Below, one piece after another: positions 1 through 9,406 of a stretch of DNA of 23,583 nt (positions are counted from its first letter, which is position 1; each line of letters begins with the position of its first letter). Under the pieces are notes generated by a model, which worked only from the letters and a program-made list of their open reading frames with translations, made no database searches and was not told the origin of the DNA. The stretch is from Deltaproteobacteria bacterium (lineage in GTDB: Bacteria > Desulfobacterota > Desulfobulbia > Desulfobulbales > VMSU01): the NCBI GenBank assembly GCA_024274995.1, contig JAJSAA010000191.1, positions 1 through 23,583 on the forward strand, in the 5' to 3' direction. The translations under genes and the position numbers were made by a program.

Positions 1-3000
1 CGCGGCCCTCAATGGTCAGCCGGCTGCCCGCCGAATATATCGGCCCCCGGCTTCGCTTTTCCCCGCTCGACAGCAGACTGACCAGACCGGCGGCCTTGAT
101 AGAAAAATCGACCCCGGTTTTGGGATATATTCTTGCGGCCCGCAAGATCAGATCGTTATCGACCGTCATGGTGCGGAGCCAGACCCCGCCGCTGACCACG
201 GTGCTGTATATATCGGCCAGGGTAAGGTCATTCCGGCTGCGCAGACTGACCGTATCAAACCCCTTGAAGTAGGAAGCACCCTCAACGTCTAACCAGTTAG
301 CAGAGATATCCAGGCTGCCAGATGCCGAGTCATCCGCCGTTCCACCACCGACAAAGGCATACTTACTGCTGCCCAGCCGGACATAGTTAGCAGTTAGGCG
401 GATATCCCCACCGCTGCCGCTTATCACTGGCGCGTCAAGGCTCAAGGTTCGGGGAACCACACGCTCAATGGCACCGGAGAAGCGTATTTCACTATAGCTT
501 GCCAAGGACAGGGATTCGAAGCCATCATCCAGCCAGGAGCCCATATCACTGGCACTAATGGTCAACGCTGTATCATTTATATCGCGGGTTATGGCGAGTC
601 TACCGCCTTCGAGCCCGCTCAGCGCTGAACCTCCCTGTATTTTCCCCTTGAGTTCTAATCCGCTGCCGAATTCGATGTTTAGACTCCCGGCCTTGCCGGC
701 AGATACAATCTCATGGATCTTTTCGCTGCCCGATGAATCCTGATAATATCCGGCGGCCGCCGGTTTACTGCCGGAGACATCGAGCCGGGCTCCCTTATCC
801 ACCGTAACCTGCCCCAGCTCAGCCTTCAGAGCGATACTGCCCGCATCAAGTGAGGTGTAGGTCATGGGCTGCTGACCGCCGCCGCTGGGCCGATTTGGAA
901 TATTGACCCCGGCGGCGCTTATAGTTGCGGTACTCGTAACATGGATGAGCGGCGCTTGAGTCGCTGCCACCGCCTCAATCTTGATATCACCCGCCGGGGC
1001 CGTCACCTGACCGGCAATCTCCACCATTGGCCCCCGCAGGCTGATAACGGATTTCTCCGCCCCGACGGTCGGCGGCATTTTCAAGACGGCATTTTCTTTT
1101 ACGATCAAGCGCGACTTATCGAGGCGGCGAGCCGCCTGATTCGTATCATCCTGCCAGTTAAATTCCTGCCCGGCGGCCAGATCCAGAGAGACAGCACCCA
1201 GCAGGTCATCCGGCAGCCAGATTAACGGCGCTTTCTGACCAGAACTACCATCAGCCGCCATGCCGCGCAGCGGGGAAGAAAGCTTCACGGCCGAAGGGGT
1301 AAGTTTGGCACCGCCCTGCACAAAAAGATCCCCCACGCTCTTTACTGTGACATGAGCAAATCCAGAGTCCCGCAGCCAGGCGGGATCCAGCACCAGGCCT
1401 TTGGCCCGGGCCGGGATCTTGCCGCTGCCAACTGGCCCGCTCTGCAGATCATCCGGCAGATAACCGGCAAAAAAATTCACCGGCAGCGGCTTGGTGCCGT
1501 CCTCACGGCCCGGTAGTTTCGGGGCCGGGCCGCCAACCAATACCCTTTCCGAATGTATACTAATGCTACCGCCGGCAGCCCCCGCCACAGAACGGCCAAG
1601 CAGAGTACCTACCGGTAATATTGCCGTTCCCTGCAGATCAATGCTGCCACCATCGCCGCCAATAACCCCGCCGACCGGCGTCACTTCATATCCGCCGGAG
1701 ACATCCACCACTGCTCCCTTATCTATAATCACTTGCCCGCCGCCGCGGCTGTAATCTATCTTGTCCTGCAGGATAACAGAGCCGCCGGCAATAATACCAT
1801 GCTGCAGCTTTTTACCTCCCGGCACCGAGGCCAGCCGGTTATCAAGTTTCTCTCCAGAGACATCTACCCGGCTGGTATCGGTACGTATGACCCCCTCCGG
1901 CATGGAGATATAATCTTTATTGGCCGTGGCCTCAGAATCGCCGCCAGGATAAGCGGTCATGTTTTCATCACTATAAAAAGCAGCTGTGCCGCCGGGTATA
2001 TAAATTGTCCCCCGGTCGATCAGCAGCCGGGCCGTGGCCTTCAGCTCTCCACCGGCCTGCAGACGAAGTACGGCATCTTTGGCTATATTTATTGAGGAAT
2101 CCGAGAGAATATTAAGGGCAGAAAGCCCGGCCGCGCTGATCATATCGGCCGGCAGAATTGTGGCGGCCTGGGAAATACCGTTCACACCCGTGGTCGGCAG
2201 CGGATCATTCATGGCGAGCCGGCGCCCGGAACCCGCGCCAGGGACAATGGCGACCGCGTCAATATTATCCATGGTCTTCTCCGTACCAGAAAAGGGGCCG
2301 ACCAAATTCATTGTACCGCCCAGGGGCCGGTGCCGCCCTCTGGTAACCGGGTTTTTAAAGCGATTTACCCTTTCCTCAGATTCAGTTTGATAAATACCGG
2401 CCAGCGCCTTGCCGTTCAGGGTGCCGTTCAGAGACAGAGCGTTACCCTCTATCGTTACACCACCGGCATCGCTGCCTTCAACAAAACCCTCAAAATTTTG
2501 CATGGTGCCGTTACCATACGACATCCCGGCATAGACATCGGTGATATTGTAGCGGGCGTGTTTCTTTTCGTAATGACCAAAAACACCGTTATAAACCAGA
2601 TTGGGGGATGCCGTGCCGATATCATAAGCGGCGTTATCGGCGACCAATTTGGTAGTAGCCACCAGACCGGACTTATAAATGGTACCGCCGCCGGAAAAAT
2701 CGAGACTGGCGCCAGGATTAATGACCACATCGCCGCTACCAGCAAAGAGATTAATTTCACCGGCAGCCGTACTATCCTGCAGGGCGGTATTTTGCCGGTT
2801 GGCCAGCGCCCCGCTGATATCTCCTATTGCGGTACCCTCTCTGGCGTTGACCCTTACGGTGGTGCCAAGGAGTGCGCCGTTCTTCTGCGGATAATCATCC
2901 CGCAAGACCTCACTCGTGAGCTTGACATCGACAAAAGCGTCCCGCATGGGCCGCTCCACCCAACTGCCGCTGACATCAATGGCAGAGCCTGAATCCAGCA

Positions 3001-4141
3001 GAATCCTCTGAGTGGCCTTCATGGTAAGCGAGCCGGCCGGGGCATCGATTTTACCCTCATGCCTGATCCAGACGGTGGAGGCATCCGCCTTGGCATTACC
3101 CGGCGCCAAGCCCCCAAACTTAATTTTACCACCCATAAACGCTGACTTAAGAATCTGGGTCTTGGTGGATGTGGAGATAGGGGCTTCGGTGATACTTTTA
3201 GGCCCGGTGGTTACATGATCGCTGGCCAAAAGTTCAATACCAGTTCGGCCCTGATTTTCCAGGGCCACTACCGTGCGGATCATACCATTCTGATTAACCA
3301 CCCGGCCATACATCCCGACCAGGCCGCTCTTGGACTCCAGTTTACCGCCTCTCCTGTTGGCTGCGGTGCCAAGAGTGCCGCTGACCTTAACCCAGGAGGC
3401 GATACGAGTTTGAGCCTCCTGATTACTGACCGGATCAAGACTGACATCCTCCCCGGCAATGAGGCCAATCTGGCCGTTGGGGGCATTAATGGTGCCGCTG
3501 TTCTCAACGCTGGGGCCGATGAGGAAGACCGATCCCGTCTGACCGGCCTGAATACTGCCCTCACTGCTGACCTTACCTGGCGTACCCTCTGCGCCAGGCT
3601 CCGTCTTGAAGTGCATTATATTACGCAAAAAATCACTCTGATCGAGGTTCAGCGAGGAGGCGACCAGGGAATGGACATTAACCCTGGAACCTTTGCCGAA
3701 CAGAATACCGTTGTGATTGAGCAGGAAAACCTTGCCATCGGCCTTAAGTCTGCCGTAAATCTGGCTTGGGTTTCTGTCGTAAATCCGGTTCAGGGCCGCC
3801 CAATTGGTATGTCCCTGCTGATCAAAAATTGTTTCAGCGGCAGCACCTATATCAAAGGAATTCCAATCGAGTACCGCCTTTTTTTTATTCTGACGAATGG
3901 TCAGCCGGTTACCGGCCGCATTCTTGTCTAAGCCCGCCACCCCGCTTATCACCTGTCTGATATCGGGCAGGGCGTTGACGCCCGGTGCCATTAAGCTGTT
4001 CAGTGCCGTCTGGGCCGCGTGGTAACTCGCAGGAAGTCCCTGACCCAAGCCCGGCTGCGGCTGTAGAAAAAGCAGGGGGAAAATGGCGATAAGCTGCTGT
4101 AAAGCAACACGGCTGTATTTTTTCTTCGATATGTTGACCAT
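1..4141 (-). CDS. TpsA-type filamentous-haemagglutinin-like exoprotein (3' end outside window)
   Basis: Large secreted adhesin-like protein exported through the TpsB partner encoded just upstream. I read the frame from the ATG at 4139-4141 to the window edge: no stop occurs in about 1380 codons, so the C-terminus is missing. Residues 1-35 are a signal peptide with a basic start and a hydrophobic core. Residues 80-175 match the TPS secretion domain: LDWNSFDIG near 91, then FLLNHNGILFGKG near 139, a variant of the family NPNGI motif with His for Pro. The rest is Gly/Ser/Asn/Val-rich with many short repeated beta-strand patterns (for example LILRAARIYPKTGVDF near the edge), as expected for a beta-helix. 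I found no cysteine codon in the visible part, normal for proteins that cross the periplasm unfolded. A GGGTGAG ribosome site precedes the start and the gap to tpsB is 17 bases. Family call is firm; ligand or role is unknown. Confidence 0.9.
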   Translation of the reverse strand, partial: MVNISKKKYSRVALQQLIAIFPLLFLQPQPGLGQGLPASYHAAQTALNSLMAPGVNALPDIRQVISGVAGLDKNAAGNRLTIRQNKKKAVLDWNSFDIGAAAETIFDQQGHTNWAALNRIYDRNPSQIYGRLKADGKVFLLNHNGILFGKGSRVNVHSLVASSLNLDQSDFLRNIMHFKTEPGAEGTPGKVSSEGSIQAGQTGSVFLIGPSVENSGTINAPNGQIGLIAGEDVSLDPVSNQEAQTRIASWVKVSGTLGTAANRRGGKLESKSGLVGMYGRVVNQNGMIRTVVALENQGRTGIELLASDHVTTGPKSITEAPISTSTKTQILKSAFMGGKIKFGGLAPGNAKADASTVWIRHEGKIDAPAGSLTMKATQRILLDSGSAIDVSGSWVERPMRDAFVDVKLTSEVLRDDYPQKNGALLGTTVRVNAREGTAIGDISGALANRQNTALQDSTAAGEINLFAGSGDVVINPGASLDFSGGGTIYKSGLVATTKLVADNAAYDIGTASPNLVYNGVFGHYEKKHARYNITDVYAGMSYGNGTMQNFEGFVEGSDAGGVTIEGNALSLNGTLNGKALAGIYQTESEERVNRFKNPVTRGRHRPLGGTMNLVGPFSGTEKTMDNIDAVAIVPGAGSGRRLAMNDPLPTTGVNGISQAATILPADMISAAGLSALNILSDSSINIAKDAVLRLQAGGELKATARLLIDRGTIYIPGGTAAFYSDENMTAYPGGDSEATANKDYISMPEGVIRTDTSRVDVSGEKLDNRLASVPGGKKLQHGIIAGGSVILQDKIDYSRGGGQVIIDKGAVVDVSGGYEVTPVGGVIGGDGGSIDLQGTAILPVGTLLGRSVAGAAGGSISIHSERVLVGGPAPKLPGREDGTKPLPVNFFAGYLPDDLQSGPVGSGKIPARAKGLVLDPAWLRDSGFAHVTVKSVGDLFVQGGAKLTPSAVKLSSPLRGMAADGSSGQKAPLIWLPDDLLGAVSLDLAAGQEFNWQDDTNQAARRLDKSRLIVKENAVLKMPPTVGAEKSVISLRGPMVEIAGQVTAPAGDIKIEAVAATQAPLIHVTSTATISAAGVNIPNRPSGGGQQPMTYTSLDAGSIALKAELGQVTVDKGARLDVSGSKPAAAGYYQDSSGSEKIHEIVSAGKAGSLNIEFGSGLELKGKIQGGSALSGLEGGRLAITRDINDTALTISASDMGSWLDDGFESLSLASYSEIRFSGAIERVVPRTLSLDAPVISGSGGDIRLTANYVRLGSSKYAFVGGGTADDSASGSLDISANWLDVEGASYFKGFDTVSLRSRNDLTLADIYSTVVSGGVWLRTMTVDNDLILRAARIYPKTGVDFSIKAAGLVSLLSSGEKRSRGPIYSAGSRLTIEGR

Positions 4142-4158
4142 GGAACTCACCCGTTATG

Positions 4159-5790
4159 TTAAAATTCGTAGGCCATTTTAAAATAAATCCGGTAATCACC
4201 ACGATTGACACGGTCACTATCAACCAATGGCACGCCTAAATCGCACTGATAGGCTAATGGGCCGGCCCCGCCGCGCGCCCCCAGCCCGATGGAGGCCAGA
4301 TTATTAACCTCTTTCTCACCAGCCAGCGGATCTTTAGTCCAAAGCCTGGCAAAATCTGTAAAACCATAGGGGGTCAAAGAGAGCTGGCGGGGCCAGAAAT
4401 CAAGATCAGTATCAAGCCGCCGGCCCGACAGCTCCACCGTGCCATGCACCGCGTTGTCGCCAGAATCCTCATTCTCCAAATAGCCCCGCACACTCTCCAT
4501 GCCGCCGGCGCTGTACTGTTCGTTGGCGATTAATGGCTCATTGGCAATCTGGCCGTCCACCTTGACATAAAGCCCCAGACCATAGGGCAGCTTAGTGTTT
4601 TGCTCCACACCGAGGGTGAGATAGATGTAGTCACCCTTGGCCCGGTAACGTTTGACCTCAAACTGGCGTTGTTCGGTGACCAGATTACGAAATGCCATAT
4701 TCAAGGAGGCGCTGAAACCGATGTAGCCGTTTTTATGGGCCAGCTGACTACTGTACGAGAAGGAAAGCGGCATATAGGTGATAGGAGTTTTTACCGGATT
4801 ACCAGGGGAAGAAGCAAACCCCAGGCTCTCATCAAAATCCTTATAATCAATCCCCAAGGTAATGTTATGCGAATAATCGTGATACGACGGCAGCGGTACC
4901 AGATACCGCAGTCCGTAAATCCGCCCCTTACCCTTTACCTGAAACCCTTCGCCAAAGGCAGTATCACTATCCGAACTAATGGCGTACAAAACGATTTTAT
5001 TGCCCTCTTTCCAGGGCGCCGGCATAACGTAAGAGACAGAGAGGACAAGAACCTCATTTAGTTTTTGTGGCGAAATCTGAAACTGCGCTGAAAGCGAATG
5101 CCGCCTCTGCCACAGATTATCGTAGCGGATTGAACCGTTCATCCGCAAATGAGTCGTGTCGTGGGAGTAGCGGTTGTTAAATTCGAGACTGCCGTGCAGG
5201 GGCAGCTTGTCCTTGACCTTAAGCTCCATATCGATGGTACCGGGATCCCTGCCGGGCATCAGCACCGGTGTCACTTTCAGATCCGGATCACTGTTCAATT
5301 TCGCCAGTTCAGCCTGCACATCCGGCAGATACAGAATCTCACCCGGCCGCAGGGCCGGTAGCTGCTTCATAATCATTGCCATAGTGTGATATTTATTGCC
5401 GATTACCCTTACCTTGCGCAGACGGCTCTCCACAATCCCCAACCTGACGACACCGTTGTCCACCGTCTGTTCCGGAATATTCACCAGCACAGCGGGGTAG
5501 CCCTTGTCGTGGTAAATTTTTTCCAGGGCGTCCCGGGCCGCCTCCACGTCCGCCGCCGTCTTGCCCGGCCCAATAAAGGGCAGCAACGGCCGCAGCAGGG
5601 TAAGATCATCAAAGAGAGTGTTGCCTTCCAGCTTAAATGAGCTGATAGCAAAAGAGGCGGCATTCCCACCGCCGGAATCTGCGGCATATAAAGGAGCCAG
5701 CGGCCAGGCCAGGCTCAAAATCATGACGGCGGACAAAAAATTAATTATCGCCCGGAGAATTAATATCTGCCGATTGTTTTTTGTACGCAT
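4159..5790 (-). CDS. TpsB/ShlB-FhaC-type outer-membrane two-partner secretion transporter
   Basis: Outer-membrane Omp85-superfamily pore that secretes the adjacent TpsA. The protein is about 543 residues, the usual size. A signal peptide covers roughly residues 1-37. A first POTRA domain lies near 47-122 (FAISSFKLEGNTLF at its start) and a second near 125-195 (KVRVIGNKYHTM). The remainder is a 16-strand-type beta-barrel ending in the aromatic AYEF, as barrel proteins do. The conserved loop-6 motif is visible as GGMESVRGYLE with VRGY at 435-438. The start is either the GTG at 5793 or the adjacent ATG at 5790; I chose ATG, preceded by AGGGATAGGTGTG. It begins 5 bases after the stop of the FKBP-thioredoxin gene (2 bases if the GTG is used), so translational coupling is likely. 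Family identity is strong. Confidence 0.92.
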   Translation of the reverse strand: MRTKNNRQILILRAIINFLSAVMILSLAWPLAPLYAADSGGGNAASFAISSFKLEGNTLFDDLTLLRPLLPFIGPGKTAADVEAARDALEKIYHDKGYPAVLVNIPEQTVDNGVVRLGIVESRLRKVRVIGNKYHTMAMIMKQLPALRPGEILYLPDVQAELAKLNSDPDLKVTPVLMPGRDPGTIDMELKVKDKLPLHGSLEFNNRYSHDTTHLRMNGSIRYDNLWQRRHSLSAQFQISPQKLNEVLVLSVSYVMPAPWKEGNKIVLYAISSDSDTAFGEGFQVKGKGRIYGLRYLVPLPSYHDYSHNITLGIDYKDFDESLGFASSPGNPVKTPITYMPLSFSYSSQLAHKNGYIGFSASLNMAFRNLVTEQRQFEVKRYRAKGDYIYLTLGVEQNTKLPYGLGLYVKVDGQIANEPLIANEQYSAGGMESVRGYLENEDSGDNAVHGTVELSGRRLDTDLDFWPRQLSLTPYGFTDFARLWTKDPLAGEKEVNNLASIGLGARGGAGPLAYQCDLGVPLVDSDRVNRGDYRIYFKMAYEF

Positions 5791-5795
5791 CACAC

Positions 5796-6911
5796 CTATC
5801 CCTGCGGCCTGGATTGCAGCCAGCCGAGAAGCCCCCGGCTCAGAAAAGCGGCATTCTTAAAGCCATCAATCCGGGCAACCGGCTGTCCATTTTCATCAAG
5901 CAGAACAATAAGCGGGAAGCCATTCTGCCGGAACTCCTTCTGATAGCGTTTTTCTTTGCCTGAATTAAGCTCCACCCAGACGAAATCATCCCGCAGCATC
6001 CGGAGACGGACATCGGTCAGCACCTCACTTTTCAGCTTTTTACACCAGGGACACCAATCGGCATAAAGTAAAAGAAAAAGCGGTTTATGGCGGTTCTTGG
6101 CCTGCGCCCGGCCGGTTTTAAGATCTTTCTGCCAGGTAATGGGGCCGACAGCCGCCAGCAGGGCCTTTTGGCGTATTTTAATCACCTTGAGCTTGAGAGT
6201 TATGGTCTTGCCGGCCAGGGGATTATTAAAATCGACCGTAAAGCCCTTATCGTCAGCGCCGCTGATAACCCCCCGCTTGCCCTGCTGGAAAAAAGGAGCA
6301 CCAATCTCAGGGCGCAGCACAAGAACTATTTTGCCCTTCACAAGAGTGACAGAAGTTTTACCGATCGGGGTCTTAATCTCGCTACCGTTTTTTGCGAGAT
6401 GACGGAAAGTTACGGTTTTCCCGTTTATCTTGGTAATCCGGCTCTTAAAAAAGGGCAGAATCCGCACTTCCAGGCCGGGCTTAGGCTGCTGGCCGAAGCG
6501 CGTTTTTACCTCGTCGATGGGCATTTGCTCGGTGGGTGAAATTTCCTGCCGCAGCGGAAAAGTCTTGATCCTGCCGGGATCACGATTGCCAAAGCCTTGC
6601 GCGGGCGGGACGGTCAAACTCTTGACCGCGCCTTTTTTCATGCCGATAACCGTCTGACCCAGCATGGGAAAACCGGCCTGTTTACCGGCCAGCACCATTT
6701 CTTGCTGTCCCGCGCCACGGGCCGGGACTACCACCCTACCATTATCAAGACGGGCGCTGTAAACAACCGTTACCAGATCACCGGCCGCTGCTGGCAGGCT
6801 GACATTGACCCTGCCCATCCGGGCAGCGGGCGCTGCCGCTGCCCGGCCGCTGACAATGCTCTGGGCCGCTGACAAAAACATCATGAAAAGGCAGATTTTT
6901 GTAAATTTCAT
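5796..6911 (-). CDS. Periplasmic SlyD/FKBP-like peptidyl-prolyl isomerase fused to a thioredoxin domain
   Basis: A 371-residue exported protein combining two folding activities. Residues 1-27 are a signal peptide ending in an Ala-rich cleavage region. Residues 45-110 look like the first half of an FKBP domain (GDLVTVVYSARLDNGRVV, then MLGQTVIGMKKG and VPPAQGFGNRDP). Residues 200-245 hold the SlyD-like end VDFNNPLAGKTITLKLKV. Residues 275-371 form a thioredoxin-like domain with ADWCPWCKK, CPWC at 287-290 and a cis-proline at GFPLIVLL (Pro333), like DsbD-gamma or thiol-reductase-type folds. Whether it reduces, oxidises or isomerises disulfides cannot be told. It sits between a related SlyD-like lipoprotein and tpsB, so it likely handles envelope clients of the same operon. 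The central 110-200 segment matches nothing I recognise with certainty. FKBP active-site conservation is partial. Confidence 0.82.
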   Translation of the reverse strand: MKFTKICLFMMFLSAAQSIVSGRAAAAPAARMGRVNVSLPAAAGDLVTVVYSARLDNGRVVVPARGAGQQEMVLAGKQAGFPMLGQTVIGMKKGAVKSLTVPPAQGFGNRDPGRIKTFPLRQEISPTEQMPIDEVKTRFGQQPKPGLEVRILPFFKSRITKINGKTVTFRHLAKNGSEIKTPIGKTSVTLVKGKIVLVLRPEIGAPFFQQGKRGVISGADDKGFTVDFNNPLAGKTITLKLKVIKIRQKALLAAVGPITWQKDLKTGRAQAKNRHKPLFLLLYADWCPWCKKLKSEVLTDVRLRMLRDDFVWVELNSGKEKRYQKEFRQNGFPLIVLLDENGQPVARIDGFKNAAFLSRGLLGWLQSRPQG

Positions 6912-6935
6912 TTTGCAATACCCCTCTTAATTAAC

Positions 6936-7820
6936 CTAATGGCCCGCAGTATCGATATCCGCGGTATCGGCGGCCAGTTTTTCTATCCGCACCCGGCAGT
7001 TAAGGGTCTCAAAACCGAAGGGATTCCCATAATCAAGCAGAAAATATTTATCTGTCACCTTAACGATACGGCCTGCCAGCGGCCCGCTACGTACCAGGGT
7101 GCCGACTTTGGGCTCAATATCAATGGTATAGAACCTCCCTTTATCGATGATCCTGGCCGGGCCGAATACAGTCTTTACCACGGCCCCGGATTTGATCTCA
7201 CGCCGCAGCTTAACGATCTTGCTGGCCACCGACTCGACAACAAAGGTGATACCGTCCTTACCCCGCCAGCTTGCTCCAGCAACCGGGGACTTATTTAACT
7301 GCTTCTCCACCTGCCATAGAGGTACCCGGAGTACTTTCGGATGACTGGTCTCACGGTATCTTCTCAGGTAACGGTCCCGGCGGCTGAGGCCCTTGGGCAC
7401 ATCGGCACTCATCCGCAACTGACACTCCTTGTCATAGGGCAGACCAATCAGGTGTCCGGCAAGCTGCTCCCGTACCGCCTCTTCAAAACTCTTAACCTTA
7501 AAACCGTACATTTCTGTGTGACCGGCGGGATCAATCACCGGCTTGGCGGTGGCGGTCATTAGCTCGGGGCCGAAAGAGTCCGGCATACTGAAGAGAGGAG
7601 ATCTGATAATGTTTTGACCCTCAGCACTCTGCCGCTCGTTGGTCGCCGCCAGGGCACCATCCGCCAGCTTACAGGTGTAGGAGACGGCAACTTTATCATT
7701 TTGGCGCACTGTTCTTGCCGGAGAAGACATAAACCGCTTGTCGGTACAACCAAGCAGCAGAATCGTCAGAGCCAGGAACAGAAAAATGACCAGCCGGTGC
7801 CTTAAGTTCTCGTTTTGCAT
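6936..7820 (-). CDS. SlyD/FKBP-like lipoprotein
   Basis: A 294-residue predicted lipoprotein. The N-terminus has a basic stretch, a hydrophobic helix and the lipobox LLLGC with Cys25; the next residue is Thr, so outer-membrane sorting is plausible. FKBP-type features are present but degenerate: NDKVAVSYTCKLADGALAAT near 40, an EQLAGHLIGLPYDKECQL segment resembling the FKBP bulge region, and a SlyD-like end (SGPLAGRIVKVTDKYFLLDYGNPFG near 240-265). It shares this architecture with the next gene, which suggests duplication, but lacks the thioredoxin domain. First gene of the TPS operon, with AAGGA ribosome site 8-9 bases before the ATG, and 24 bases before the next gene. Isomerase activity is inferred from fold only; it could be a holdase that keeps TpsA or TpsB soluble. 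Confidence 0.72.
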   Translation of the reverse strand: MQNENLRHRLVIFLFLALTILLLGCTDKRFMSSPARTVRQNDKVAVSYTCKLADGALAATNERQSAEGQNIIRSPLFSMPDSFGPELMTATAKPVIDPAGHTEMYGFKVKSFEEAVREQLAGHLIGLPYDKECQLRMSADVPKGLSRRDRYLRRYRETSHPKVLRVPLWQVEKQLNKSPVAGASWRGKDGITFVVESVASKIVKLRREIKSGAVVKTVFGPARIIDKGRFYTIDIEPKVGTLVRSGPLAGRIVKVTDKYFLLDYGNPFGFETLNCRVRIEKLAADTADIDTAGH

Positions 7821-7994
7821 ATTGACCGTTCCTTACAAAAAATTTACGGGGTAATAGAACAGGGCCATGGAGACAGCGGCCAAGGGCTGTTGCTATAAAC
7901 GAGGCCAGAATATACCGCCAGTATTTTGCTATAGTTAAAGAAAAATTAATTTTCCATTAAACAACTCCACCTTGACAAAGACCCATAAAACAAC
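7821..7994 (-). promoter_or_regulatory. Probable promoter region of the TPS operon
   Basis: This gene-free stretch lies downstream of a terminator and upstream of the first TPS-operon gene, so a promoter is expected here. A possible -10 hexamer TATATT (minus strand, 7909-7914) has a poor TTTAAC -35 some 19 bases away. I see no operator or riboswitch. The assignment rests on position more than on motif quality. Confidence 0.35.
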
Positions 7995-8028
7995 AAACCC
8001 AGAGAGGCCAAAAAGGCCCTCTGGGTTT
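7995..8028 (-). terminator. Rho-independent terminator after the PstS-like gene
   Basis: On the minus strand AAACCCAGAGGGCC pairs with GGCCTCTCTGGGTTT around a TTTTT loop, with one small bulge, and is followed by TGTTGTTTT. It lies about 53 bases after the stop of the PstS-like gene and separates it from the TPS operon. Confidence 0.8.
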
Positions 8029-8080
8029 GCAATAAACAACATCTTAAATGGAAGATCTTACCGCTTAGGCAGACAACACC

Positions 8081-9343
8081 TTAACGGGTAGGCCATGCCC
8101 AGTCAGAAGACTTATGGACATTCATCTCTCCCTGAGCCGCCCAAAAATCGCCCTTGCCGGAGAGGGCGATATTAGCAGGATCAGAGGCAAACACCATCAT
8201 CTTGGAGATATAGGTATGCAGAGCGCCGCCAGCAGCCACCCCGTGCGGATCATCACCGCCGGTACAACCGTTCGGAGCCGGAACCTCGCTCTCACAGGTG
8301 TCTTCATAGATCCACTGGTTGGACCAGAAATCGTAAACACCATTAACGATGTTGTTCTTAGTGGCCTCTTCGCCCTGATAGGTCATCTGCATAACACCGT
8401 TGACGGCATTGGCGGGATCAGTAATGATCTGACCGTTCGTATCCAATACCTTATCCACATCGCTGTAGCCAACCGCGCCGTAACCGTTAGAATGGGCCCA
8501 CTCCAGGCATTTAATCAGGTCACCGGAACCTAAGTTAAAGTAGGTGATCGGACCGAAGAGACCAAAGCTGTCTTCTTTAGTACTCAGCTTCGCCTCGTTG
8601 CGAAAAACTGCGGCATCGAGGGTAGCATGGGTGCCGGAACCAGCATGGCGCAGACAGGCAACGATGGGAATACCACTCCACGCGGGATTAAAGGCACCCC
8701 AATCAGCGACTGTACCGCCAAAAATTTGGGTGGCCATCAGACGGGTCATGTTAGTAGCAGGCACATCGGTGGTCTTAAAAAAGCTGAAAGGTACCACGAT
8801 GGGGTTATAGGAGGTAAGACCGCTGGCATCGATATTGTGGAAAGTGGGGGCATACGAACCGCCACCCAAGGGGCCGTACAACTCACCAGAGCTTGACTGA
8901 TTAAAGGTGGAGGCGGCAACGTCGGAGGCGCCGAGAGTTACCTGCTGGCATGTAGTACCATTAACGGTACCAGCGGCAAAATCGGTCTGAGCCACATCGG
9001 CAAACTCACGCTGAGTCTTATCGTTGCATGATGTCAGACCAAAAGGGTCTAAACCTTTTTGAGATTCAATGCCATCGTAAGAGGCCTTGGAGGCATAGCG
9101 AACATACACGGTATCGGCACCGCTGTTACAGGTACCCATGGTAATGCCCTGTTTGCCAGTTTTGGCAGACTTAATATCGGTGCACCCTAAGCCGCTTAAA
9201 AAAGGACCAGCGGCCGCCGACCAGAAAGTGTACTCGGCGGAGGCACCGGTGAGGTTAAGGTTGATAACAGCGGCGTTGGCGCTCAGAGCCAGGCCAAAAA
9301 CAGAGGCGCAGAGTAAGGCGGATTTCAGAATAACTTTTTTCAT
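8081..9343 (-). CDS. PstS-like periplasmic substrate-binding protein, cysteine-rich
   Basis: A 420-residue secreted protein. Signal peptide 1-24 ends in SANA. The body resembles the phosphate-binding PstS/type 2 periplasmic binding fold: VPFSFFKT near 184, LMATQIFGGTVADWG near 202 (compare the family's F-x-G-x-I-x-x-W), and RHAGSGTH at 232-239, the position of the phosphate-contacting R-S-x-G-S-G-T loop. GYGAVGYSDVDK near 287 corresponds to the family's later G-Y segment. No pst transporter genes are near. The mature protein has eight cysteines (54, 72, 106, 132, 230, 279, 350, 360), unusual for PstS, so up to four disulfides are possible. It follows a VPxP-tailed protein by 63 bases with a similar GAGGTAAA ribosome site, so the two are probably cotranscribed. 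Phosphate as ligand is not established; it may be a surface or scavenging protein. Confidence 0.72.
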   Translation of the reverse strand: MKKVILKSALLCASVFGLALSANAAVINLNLTGASAEYTFWSAAAGPFLSGLGCTDIKSAKTGKQGITMGTCNSGADTVYVRYASKASYDGIESQKGLDPFGLTSCNDKTQREFADVAQTDFAAGTVNGTTCQQVTLGASDVAASTFNQSSSGELYGPLGGGSYAPTFHNIDASGLTSYNPIVVPFSFFKTTDVPATNMTRLMATQIFGGTVADWGAFNPAWSGIPIVACLRHAGSGTHATLDAAVFRNEAKLSTKEDSFGLFGPITYFNLGSGDLIKCLEWAHSNGYGAVGYSDVDKVLDTNGQIITDPANAVNGVMQMTYQGEEATKNNIVNGVYDFWSNQWIYEDTCESEVPAPNGCTGGDDPHGVAAGGALHTYISKMMVFASDPANIALSGKGDFWAAQGEMNVHKSSDWAWPTR

Positions 9344-9406
9344 TTTTTTACCTCGTTATAGAATATTTTTTCTTGGTTATAGACTTATCTATCTTAATGA
9401 CTTAAA

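Noticed and set aside
1..4141. Several open frames on the plus strand and in other minus-strand frames across this region, including one of 238 codons at 3215-3931
   Set aside because: They all lie over a single continuous minus-strand frame with clear TpsA features. High GC and the lack of stop codons in the real gene create long shadow frames.
3909..4223. Minus-strand 104-codon frame spanning the tpsB/tpsA junction
   Set aside because: It overlaps both genes out of frame, has no ribosome site of its own, and its translation has no recognisable feature; the in-frame TpsA signal peptide starts at 4141.
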